Positions 6,957 through 12,863 of a DNA stretch of 17,206 nucleotides are shown here, one piece after another (the first letter of the stretch is position 1; every line of letters begins with the position of its first letter). The notes beneath the pieces are model-generated. The model was not told the DNA's origin. It did no database searches and worked only from the letters and a program-made list of their open reading frames with translations. The DNA comes from Patescibacteria group bacterium (GTDB lineage: Bacteria; Patescibacteriota; Microgenomatia; UBA10105), in the NCBI GenBank assembly GCA_003524845.1, contig DQGR01000013.1:1-17206 (forward strand), given 5' to 3'. The position numbers and the translations under genes were made by a program.

Positions 6957-8309
6957 ATGAATTACTTCATAGTTACTTTTGGTTGCCAGGCGAATAAGGC
7001 AGATAGCGAGCGGATAGCAGGGATGCTGGAAAACCGTGGTATGGTCGCTGCTACTACCATAGAAGAAGCCGAACATATAGTAATAAATACCTGCATGATT
7101 CGAGAAAAAGCCGAAAACCGTGTTTATGGCCTTGTGAATAACTTAACAAAAATCAAAGATCAATCCATTCGGCAAGCTCAGGATAAGAAATCAAAAACCA
7201 AAATGACAAATAAAAATGAAAAAATTAAAGTGCCTAAAATTGTGGTTACCGGTTGTATGGTCGGTATGGCGGTAAGAGATCAGACAGGAAATTTTTTTAA
7301 GAAGATTCGTGCAGCTATGCCTGGGGTTGATGAATTTTTGCCAATTGAAGAGGTAGGTTTTGATTCAGCACCACTCCGCACTAACAGGATCCATGCCTGG
7401 GTACCGATATCTAACGGGTGCAATAATTTTTGTGCGTTTTGTGTAGTCCCATTTACCCGTGGACGGGAAATCAGCCGGCCATTTCATGAAATTATAGACG
7501 AAGTAGTACATCTGGCACACTCAGAGTATACAGAAGTTACTCTAATTGGACAGAATGTAAACTCATATGGATCTGATCTAATTTTGGGTAAACAAAATGT
7601 TCATGTGCTGCGTGATATCTCTGCCGGGACATTTTTTCAAAAAAAAGCCGCTGCAACCGACAGCAAATCAGTGATTCCATTTGTAGGGTATAAGTTGCCA
7701 AATGGTGCACGCGTAAATCCGGTATTTGTAAAACATCTGGGTCGGCTGCGTATTCCCACCTTGTTTCCATTTTTACTTGAGGAGATCTGTAAGATTAAAT
7801 CACTTGAGAAAGTAGATTTCATCTCCTCAAATCCCTGGGATTTTAGCGATGAGCTGATTGAGACTATAGCAAAGAATAAAAAAATTACCCGGCACATTCA
7901 TTTACCCATCCAGTCAGGTGATAATGAAGTATTAAAGCGGATGAACCGTTGGTATACACGGGAGGAATATCTGGCACTCGTTAAGAAAATCAAAACCGCA
8001 ATTCCGGAAATGACGTTTTCAACCGATATTATTGTCGGGTTTTGCGGCGAGACTGAAGCGCAGTTTGCAAATACCGTTGATTTAGTTCATCAGGTCGGTT
8101 TTTCCAAAGCCTATGTCGCCATGTACTCGGACCGGCCGATGACTGCAGCGCACAAAGCGTATCAGGATGACGTGCCGTACCCAGAGAAGAAAAGACGCTG
8201 GCTGTTACTTGATGAACTGATAAACCAGAAAAACTTGAAAGCCGGTACCTATACCGTTGATCGATTTACTAATAAAACGAAAAATAGTCTTACTTCGTTG
8301 TCACTCTGA
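6957..8309 (+). CDS. miaB: tRNA-2-methylthio-N6-dimethylallyladenosine37 synthase MiaB, TRAM domain missing
   Basis: MiaB is a radical-SAM methylthiotransferase that adds a methylthio group to isopentenyladenosine at tRNA position 37, after MiaA acts. The N-terminal domain has FGCQANKADSE and cysteines C10, C46 and C100 for the auxiliary cluster. The radical-SAM cluster is GCNNFCAFC (C155, C159, C162), followed by VVPFTRGRE. GQNVNSYG (198-205), HLPIQSGDN (315-323) and DIIVGF (357-362) are also family blocks. Three oddities: a repeat-derived SIRQAQDK insertion at 70-77 followed by a Lys/Asn-rich run; about 45-50 extra residues after VNSYG (206-268); and an abrupt end at TSLSL, where the C-terminal TRAM domain should follow. 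The stop at 8307-8309 lies inside a repeat element. miaA follows 64 bases later. Confidence 0.93.
   Translation: MNYFIVTFGCQANKADSERIAGMLENRGMVAATTIEEAEHIVINTCMIREKAENRVYGLVNNLTKIKDQSIRQAQDKKSKTKMTNKNEKIKVPKIVVTGCMVGMAVRDQTGNFFKKIRAAMPGVDEFLPIEEVGFDSAPLRTNRIHAWVPISNGCNNFCAFCVVPFTRGREISRPFHEIIDEVVHLAHSEYTEVTLIGQNVNSYGSDLILGKQNVHVLRDISAGTFFQKKAAATDSKSVIPFVGYKLPNGARVNPVFVKHLGRLRIPTLFPFLLEEICKIKSLEKVDFISSNPWDFSDELIETIAKNKKITRHIHLPIQSGDNEVLKRMNRWYTREEYLALVKKIKTAIPEMTFSTDIIVGFCGETEAQFANTVDLVHQVGFSKAYVAMYSDRPMTAAHKAYQDDVPYPEKKRRWLLLDELINQKNLKAGTYTVDRFTNKTKNSLTSLSL
7164..7187 (+). repeat. In-frame repeat fragment inside miaB (SIRQAQDK)
   Basis: The bases ATTCGGCAAGCTCAGGAT (7167-7184) match, in related form, the palindrome arms at 28-58 (TTCGA...CTCAGGATCCTGAG...TCGAA). 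It encodes SIRQAQDK. Family alignments normally pass directly from the RVYG helix region to the third cluster Cys, so the repeat and the following Lys/Asn-rich codons look inserted without breaking the frame. Confidence 0.65.
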
Positions 8310-8366
8310 GGCGAACCTGAAGAATCTAGGCGTGAAAGGCAGTTTTCGCTTGGGATCAGGATGACA
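8299..8366. repeat. Interspersed repeat overlapping the miaB 3' end
   Basis: It starts TGTCACTCTGAGG and ends GGATGACA. The start is a variant of the TGTCATCC opening and the end matches the family's ATGACA. The first 11 bases are translated as the last miaB codons and supply its TGA stop. The remainder fills the gap to miaA. Confidence 0.65.
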
Positions 8367-8373
8367 AAAGTAT

Positions 8374-9369
8374 ATGAATAAACTATTAGTTATATGCGGT
8401 CCTACTGCCACAGGGAAAACCCAGCTTGCATTACAAATTGTCCAGGACTATAAGGCTGATCTTGTCTCAGCAGATTCCCGGCAGGTGTATCGGGGGATGG
8501 ATATTGCTACAGGTAGGGATACGCCAGGAAATTTCAAATTCCTGCCTGCCGGCAGGCAAGGTCAAATTTCAAACATCAAATTAAATCAAAAACCCGTTGG
8601 ATATTTTACTGATGGAAAGACTCGGCTTTGGGGACTGGATTTAGTTGATCCGGGCGAGGAATTTTCGGTTACGGATTTTGTTCGTTTTGCAGTTCCCGTA
8701 ATTAAAACTATTTGGAGTGAAGATAAATTACCGATAGTTGTCGGAGGCACCGGACTATATATTCGTGCGCTCAGGGGAGAGCTGCCGGATATTTTCATTC
8801 CCCAAAATAGTGAATTGCGTAAAGAATTAGAAAAAAAAGAATTAAGTGAACTGCAAACCGAATTACGTCGCATCGATCCTGGCAAATTTCAGAGTATGAA
8901 TAACTCTGACGTAAATAATCGGAGGCGGCTGGTGCGGGCAATTGAAATTGCCGATGCGAAAAAATATCATAACGCCTCTCGGGAGGAGTTATTTAAAGTT
9001 AATGCCGATTTACTCCGCATTGGTTTAACCGCTCCAATTGCGACCCTGACGCAAAGAATTAGCGAGCGGGTTGAGACGAGAATAAAACAAGGGGTGGTTG
9101 CCGAAGTTACGAAGCTGATTAAGAGCGGATATTCGTGGAACTTACCATCAATGAGCGCGCTGGGGATTAGGCAGTGGCAGCCGTATTTTGAAAAGAGCGT
9201 TTCGCTTAAAGCAGTAAGAAACAAATGGATCCAAGATGAAGTAAGTTATGTCAAACGGCAGTTAACCTGGTTTAGAAAAGAACTAGGCATTGTATGGTTT
9301 GATGTTTCCAGGCCTGACTATAAAGAGCAGGCTATGGAAATGGTAAAGAAATGGTATACTAAATCTTAG
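8374..9369 (+). CDS. miaA: tRNA dimethylallyltransferase MiaA
   Basis: MiaA transfers the dimethylallyl group from dimethylallyl diphosphate to N6 of adenosine 37 in tRNAs reading U-starting codons, making the substrate of MiaB. The P-loop GPTATGKT is at 9-16, SADSRQVYRGMDIATG at 32-47, WGLDLVDPGEEFSV at 86-99 and VVGGTGLYIRAL at 122-133. The C-terminal region contains SALGIRQW and YVKRQLTWFRKE blocks that bind tRNA. Between DTPGNFKF and GYFTDGKT lies a stretch absent from typical MiaA that includes the repeat-encoded LPAGRQG (57-63). At 331 residues it is slightly longer than usual. It forms a functional pair with the upstream miaB. It ends in TAG. Confidence 0.96.
   Translation: MNKLLVICGPTATGKTQLALQIVQDYKADLVSADSRQVYRGMDIATGRDTPGNFKFLPAGRQGQISNIKLNQKPVGYFTDGKTRLWGLDLVDPGEEFSVTDFVRFAVPVIKTIWSEDKLPIVVGGTGLYIRALRGELPDIFIPQNSELRKELEKKELSELQTELRRIDPGKFQSMNNSDVNNRRRLVRAIEIADAKKYHNASREELFKVNADLLRIGLTAPIATLTQRISERVETRIKQGVVAEVTKLIKSGYSWNLPSMSALGIRQWQPYFEKSVSLKAVRNKWIQDEVSYVKRQLTWFRKELGIVWFDVSRPDYKEQAMEMVKKWYTKS
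8529..8573 (+). repeat. In-frame palindrome inside miaA flanked by 10-base direct repeats
   Basis: A perfect 16-base palindrome TGCCTGCCGGCAGGCA (8543-8558) encodes most of LPAGRQG. It is bracketed by identical copies of AAATTTCAAA at 8529-8538 and 8564-8573. The frame stays open throughout. Flanking direct repeats suggest insertion with duplication, or slippage at a repetitive site. Confidence 0.75.
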
Positions 9370-9398
9370 TCAACTATAATATTATATTAACCTGATTC

Positions 9399-10367
9399 AT
9401 GGTACAAAAGATTGAAATTTCAACCAGAACCATTCTGTTTACCGTTGCCGTGATCGCCGGCGGTTGGTTAGTCATCCAGATCCGTGACATACTATTTTTC
9501 CTGTTTATTGCCTTCATCATCATGTCGGTTTTGCGTCCAGTTGTAGACCGGATGGAAAGCTGGCGGCTGCCGCGCGCGCTTGCAATACTTCTTATTTATG
9601 CTGTTCTTCTGAGTGCAGTATTTGTGTTCGGATCAGTGATCGTGCCTCCGTTGGTCAATGAATCAGCTAAACTGATACAAAACTTACCTCACTACATTTC
9701 CCAAATAGCACCTGATGTGCGCTTTAATCTGGAGACATTAATACCGCAAATTGCTCCGGTGGGTACAAATGTTGCGCGTTTCACCGTTGGCATATTCTCA
9801 AACGTCATCTCTATCTTTACTATTTTAGTTTTTTCTTTCTATTTTTTACTTGAGGCTAAACGGTTGCCTGATATTTTAAACTCGTTGGTAGGGAATGAGA
9901 CGGGAAAAAGAGTGATCACTGTGTTAAGTAAAGCTGAAAAACGCATGGGAGCCTGGGTGCGGGGACAACTTTTGCTTATGTTGATTATCGGTCAGGCTAC
10001 GTTCATCGGTTTGTCTCTCCTTGGGGTGAATTACGCCTTGCCGCTGGCCTTGATTGCCGGCACTTTGGAAATATTCCCATTTATCGGTCCCAATATAGCC
10101 GCAATTCCAGCAATTCTGGTAGGTTTTATTGCCTCACCAGGTATGGGAGTGTTAGTAGCTATTATGTACTTTGTAATTCAACAGCTGGAAAACAACATTA
10201 TAGTCCCCGCTGTGTTACAACGGGCAGTCGGCGTACCACCGGTAGTTAGTTTAATTGCGCTCATGATTGGCGGCCGTCTCGCCGGAGTCCTCGGCATCAT
10301 TCTTGCGGTCCCCATAGTTCTGGTCGTCCAAACCGTGATGGAAGCAGTCTGGAAGCGGAAAACGTAA
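9399..10367 (+). CDS. AI-2E family transporter (permease)
   Basis: This family of polytopic membrane proteins includes the autoinducer-2 exporter TqsA and various Na+/H+ antiporter-like or uncharacterised permeases; the substrate here is unknown. The 322-residue sequence has paired N-terminal membrane helices (about 10-45), another at 60-82, a soluble loop (about 85-125), a helix at 130-151, and a cluster of four C-terminal helices. The diagnostic blocks are EIFPFIGP (224-231) and QQLENNIIVP (261-270) followed by AVGVPP. The length is somewhat short for the family but no domain looks missing. TATAAT 18 bases before the ATG may serve as a -10 element, but no matching -35 was found. Its stop is 6 bases from the end of a convergent small gene. 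Confidence 0.9.
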   Translation: MVQKIEISTRTILFTVAVIAGGWLVIQIRDILFFLFIAFIIMSVLRPVVDRMESWRLPRALAILLIYAVLLSAVFVFGSVIVPPLVNESAKLIQNLPHYISQIAPDVRFNLETLIPQIAPVGTNVARFTVGIFSNVISIFTILVFSFYFLLEAKRLPDILNSLVGNETGKRVITVLSKAEKRMGAWVRGQLLLMLIIGQATFIGLSLLGVNYALPLALIAGTLEIFPFIGPNIAAIPAILVGFIASPGMGVLVAIMYFVIQQLENNIIVPAVLQRAVGVPPVVSLIALMIGGRLAGVLGIILAVPIVLVVQTVMEAVWKRKT

Positions 10368-10373
10368 GTCGCC

Positions 10374-10478
10374 TCATTCATTTTTGGCCGTAAACCAACC
10401 GCCTCTTTCCAGCAAAGAAAATATTGTCGTGAGAATAATAATTGCGGAATATTCAAGAGTATTAGTTATTCGTTTCAT
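10374..10478 (-). CDS. Possible 34-residue single-span membrane peptide
   Basis: This small frame starts ATG at 10478 and stops TGA at 10374-10376. It begins MKRITNTLEY, has a hydrophobic stretch (SAIIILTTIFSLL, 11-23) and ends with a charged tail ERGGWFTAKNE. Its ATG overlaps the TGA stop of the 81-residue gene upstream as ATGA, a layout often seen with translational coupling, and its stop falls 6 bases short of the convergent permease stop. I recognise no family. Tight packing supports it being real, but 34 codons is short enough to arise by chance. Confidence 0.4.
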   Translation of the reverse strand: MKRITNTLEYSAIIILTTIFSLLERGGWFTAKNE

Positions 10479-10720
10479 ACAATGCTTAGGTGTTTTGTTT
10501 CAAGTTGACAACTTTTAGCTAAGGCTTCGGCAAAGGATTTACATTTTTGCTTCGGCTCGAGAAGTTCGAGTTCTTCTGGGTCAAAAATCTTGAGATAAAC
10601 AGTACTACTCAATAATTCAATCACCATTGTCTTATCTTTGAGCCGTTTATAAAAATAGTTCCGCCGGTGGCTCCACCCGGCCCGTTTCATGCGATTGATG
10701 ACTGCAGAGTCGATGTGCAT
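10475..10720 (-). CDS. Small hypothetical protein, 81 residues
   Basis: I do not recognise this protein. It is basic at the N-terminus (about residues 8-30 are rich in Arg and Lys, with an aromatic YFYKRL segment). A VIELLSSTVYLKIF strand-like stretch follows, and the C-terminus is helical and charged. The ATG at 10720 is chosen over an in-frame TTG four codons upstream (10732). It is transcribed away from the XRE gene and its stop overlaps the start of the 34-residue membrane peptide. It could be a small nucleic-acid-binding or regulatory protein, but nothing here establishes that. Confidence 0.55.
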   Translation of the reverse strand: MHIDSAVINRMKRAGWSHRRNYFYKRLKDKTMVIELLSSTVYLKIFDPEELELLEPKQKCKSFAEALAKSCQLETKHLSIV

Positions 10721-10826
10721 CTTGTTTTTCAAGCTTTAGGTAGGTATTAACATTAAAATAACACGATTTTTAACAATGTCAACCATATGATCCATAAAAT
10801 TGATTAATTCATTTGACATAAATATA

Positions 10827-10835
10827 TGATATAAT
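10827..10835 (+). promoter_or_regulatory. Extended -10 promoter giving a leaderless XRE message
   Basis: TGA followed by a perfect TATAAT (10830-10835) lies 6 bases before the ATG at 10842, so transcription should begin at or next to the start codon. TTGACA at 10813-10818 is only 11 bases away, too close to act as the -35 of this -10. TGACAT (10814-10819) and ATGTCA (10842-10847) form inverted arms around the promoter and could be an autoregulatory operator. Confidence 0.65.
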
Positions 10836-10841
10836 GAATTC

Positions 10842-11648
10842 ATGTCAGCTACCCTGGGTGGGCTTATCAAAGACTACCGCCAACAAAAGAACATTCCGCA
10901 AATGGAAATCGCTTTTGCCCTAGGATGGAGTGAACCTTCGCGACTCAGTAGGATTGAACAAGGTAAAGTAGGAACACCGAGTCGAACTTTTATAGATCGG
11001 CTGGCGCAGGCAATGAGATTGGAAGAAGAAGAGAAAAATCAGTTACTTCTGGTTGGAAATTATTTGCCTTCGACAGAAGAGATTGAACATGTCCGTTCTC
11101 AGCTTCACGACAGTATTCATAACTGGTCATTCCCAGCTATACTTTATGACTTTAGTTGGCGAGTGGCTGATGCAAATCAAAGAGTTATAAATATATATCA
11201 TCAGGGCAATGGATTTTATTCAGAGATATTGAAAAAAGATATAACCATTCTCGACGTTGTTTTCAATCAGGAATTTATATTGAATCGGAATTTGACCATT
11301 GAAGAAGATAAAAAACGTCGTAATTTTCTACAGTTTATGCTCGCTTCGTATCAACAAATTCAGCGTAACCGAACCAAAGAAAGTTGGTATATTGCGCAAA
11401 TCAGACGTTTGTTACCAAATCCGCTATTTAGAGAACTATGGCAGGAGATTGCCACGAACAAGGTAGTTGTTTTAATTGGCTATTACGGTCAGAAGTCGGT
11501 GATCGAACCAAACGCTTCAGGAAAAATTCTGAATTTTTATTTCTTCATAGAATCGGTAATAAAAGATCCGCGGTTTTCTGTTGAACTTTATGTGCCTGCG
11601 GATATAGAAACATTTGCCTACTTTCAGAATAATCTAAGCAGACAATAG
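10842..11648 (+). CDS. XRE-family regulator with MmyB-like sensor domain (first copy)
   Basis: The protein is a 268-residue transcription factor. An N-terminal helix-turn-helix (about 6-60) has scaffold helix QMEIAFALGW and recognition helix SEPSRLSRIEQG (30-41). The remainder (about 95-260), opening with FPAILYDFSWRVADANQRV, resembles the PAS-like ligand-binding domain of MmyB-type regulators. Such proteins bind a small molecule, in some cases fatty acids, and switch neighbouring genes. The ATG is predicted to be leaderless. Its TAG stop at 11646-11648 overlaps the left end of a MITE-like element. A paralogue follows 209 bases downstream. The ligand and targets are unknown; the divergent small genes and the downstream decarboxylase-transporter pair are candidates. 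Confidence 0.85.
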   Translation: MSATLGGLIKDYRQQKNIPQMEIAFALGWSEPSRLSRIEQGKVGTPSRTFIDRLAQAMRLEEEEKNQLLLVGNYLPSTEEIEHVRSQLHDSIHNWSFPAILYDFSWRVADANQRVINIYHQGNGFYSEILKKDITILDVVFNQEFILNRNLTIEEDKKRRNFLQFMLASYQQIQRNRTKESWYIAQIRRLLPNPLFRELWQEIATNKVVVLIGYYGQKSVIEPNASGKILNFYFFIESVIKDPRFSVELYVPADIETFAYFQNNLSRQ

Positions 11649-11795
11649 GAGTTACGCAATAACATTCCGTTTTCATTGTCATTCCGGGCTTGCCTGCCCG
11701 CCTCTGGAGGGACCCGGAATCTATATAGATTCTGAATCAAGCCTGCCCTAGCGCCAGGCCAGGGTTCAAAAATGACAGTGGACTGCGTAAGTCCT
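11647..11795. mobile_element. MITE-like element with 12-base terminal inverted repeats
   Basis: AGGAGTTACGCA (11647-11658) and TGCGTAAGTCCT (11784-11795) are inverted repeats that match at 11 of 12 positions. Between them lies a TGTCATTCC...ATGACA repeat (11677-11777) with several internal GC-rich partial palindromes. There is no transposase gene, and no clear target-site duplication is visible. The left end supplies the stop codon of the first XRE gene. Confidence 0.6.
11677..11777. repeat. TGTCAT...ATGACA interspersed repeat nested in the MITE-like element
   Basis: It begins TGTCATTCCGGG and ends AATGACA. The first segment CATTCCGGG is answered by CCCGGAATC near 11714-11722, giving a hairpin. 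The rest contains CTGCC/GGCAG-type short palindromes like those in the miaA repeat. Confidence 0.7.
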
Positions 11796-11857
11796 GCAGA
11801 TAAGTTATCTTTCACAATTTCGATACTAAAAGTTAAAGAAACTTACTTGTTTCAACT

Positions 11858-12664
11858 ATGTCAGCAACCTTAGGTGGTCTAATTAAAGATTATCGTCTCC
11901 AAAAGCATATTTCTCAAATGGAAATAGCGCTTTTTTTGGGTTGGAGTGAAGCTTCACGGTTGAGTCGAATTGAACAAGGATTAGTCAAAAAACCCACACG
12001 GGAGATCGTTGATCGGCTTATTCAAGTACTAAAACTTGATCGATTCGAAGAAGGACAGTTGCTTTTAGCAGGTGGTTATTTACCGTATCGAGAAGAACTT
12101 AACACTATTTCTCATGAAGTACAGAGCTTGCTCGACAATTGGCCATATCCAGCATATTTATTGGATTTTAGCTGGAGACTTATAAGTTGGAATAAACCCG
12201 CGGCCAGAGTCTATGCTATAGACGTAAAAGCAGAAGAATTTATTAAAGAAAATTTGCCGTGGGCCCCGGGATTGGTATTTGATCCAGATTTTTTTCAAAA
12301 TAAATACTTAAAAGACGAAGACGAAGTAAATGCGTGGCATAAATTACTTTTGGGAAAACTGATTAGATTTAGGTATTTAAATAGGGAAAGAACTGGAGAA
12401 AGATGGTACCAAGAATTAATTAGTCGAATGATGAAAAATAAATTATTTGCGAATTTATGGCAGAAAGCTCACCTTACGCTAGTTGAAACAGGGATGATTA
12501 ACTATGAACGCAAGAAATTAGTTGATTGGCAGAATATTGATAAACGATTCGACTTCCACATTTTTAGAAGTCAACTGCTTCAAGATGCCCGGTTTGAAAT
12601 CAACTACCATATTCCAGGTGATCAAGAGACTTTGCTTTTTTTCTCAAAAACCGAAAACTCCTAA
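11858..12664 (+). CDS. XRE-family regulator with MmyB-like sensor domain (second copy)
   Basis: This paralogue of the preceding regulator has the same length, 268 residues. The first 13 residues, MSATLGGLIKDYR, are identical, and the recognition helix SEASRLSRIEQG differs at one position, so both copies probably read the same or very similar operators. The C-terminal domain (YPAYLLDFSWRLISWN onward) keeps the MmyB-like pattern but has diverged much more, which suggests a different ligand. It is separated from the first copy by the MITE-like element and must have its own promoter or depend on read-through; no clear promoter was found. A weak hairpin, TATGG (12685-12689) with CCATA (12699-12703) followed by a T run, may end its transcript. 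Confidence 0.85.
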   Translation: MSATLGGLIKDYRLQKHISQMEIALFLGWSEASRLSRIEQGLVKKPTREIVDRLIQVLKLDRFEEGQLLLAGGYLPYREELNTISHEVQSLLDNWPYPAYLLDFSWRLISWNKPAARVYAIDVKAEEFIKENLPWAPGLVFDPDFFQNKYLKDEDEVNAWHKLLLGKLIRFRYLNRERTGERWYQELISRMMKNKLFANLWQKAHLTLVETGMINYERKKLVDWQNIDKRFDFHIFRSQLLQDARFEINYHIPGDQETLLFFSKTENS

Positions 12665-12684
12665 AATTAGGTTTAAATTCAAAA

Positions 12685-12717
12685 TATGGTTTGTATTGCC
12701 ATACGTTATTTTTTTAT
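12685..12717 (+). terminator. Weak terminator-like hairpin after the second XRE gene
   Basis: TATGG (12685-12689) pairs with CCATA (12699-12703), followed by CGTTATTTTTTT. The stem has only 5 bp, so the call is tentative. Confidence 0.35.
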
Positions 12718-12725
12718 CTCATAGT

Positions 12726-12755
12726 TTGACAGTCGAATGCTAAGTCATTTATACT
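12726..12755 (+). promoter_or_regulatory. Strong sigma70-type promoter for the decarboxylase leader
   Basis: TTGACA (12726-12731) and TATACT (12750-12755) are separated by 18 bases. The -35 is perfect and the -10 matches at 5 of 6 positions. Transcription should begin near 12762. Confidence 0.7.
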
Positions 12756-12761
12756 TAGATT

Positions 12762-12846
12762 CTGTAGTGAAAATATTGAATCAGATAAACCACAACATTT
12801 ATGTTTAGCTTTGCATTTTCAGAGATCTTTCGGGATCTCTTTTTTT
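12762..12846 (+). ncRNA. Short promoter-to-terminator transcript: attenuator leader or small RNA
   Basis: About 80-85 bases lie between the predicted start and an intrinsic terminator. GATTC (12758-12762) can pair with GAATC (12778-12782), and AACA (12794-12797) with TGTT (12802-12805). A 17-codon frame from ATG 12801 (MFSFAFSEIF...) runs across the terminator to TAG at 12852-12854, but it lacks a ribosome binding site. Because the decarboxylase starts just after the terminator, a transcription attenuator or riboswitch is as likely as a stand-alone small RNA. I recognise no known riboswitch class. Confidence 0.45.
12821..12846 (+). terminator. Intrinsic terminator just before the arginine decarboxylase
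   Basis: AGAGATC (12821-12827) and GATCTCT (12834-12840) form a perfect 7-bp stem with a 6-base loop, followed by six further T residues. It ends 17 bases before the next start codon. Confidence 0.85.
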
Positions 12847-12863
12847 ATTTCTAGGTAACTAAA

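Noticed and set aside
10178..10456. 92-codon minus-strand frame antisense to the permease
   Set aside because: Most of it is antisense to conserved permease codons. The overlapping 34-codon frame with the ATGA junction explains the intergenic part better.
12522..12743. 73-codon plus-strand frame overlapping the end of the second XRE gene
   Set aside because: It lies mostly inside the regulator in another frame; the part beyond is AT-rich low-information sequence crossing a possible terminator and promoter.
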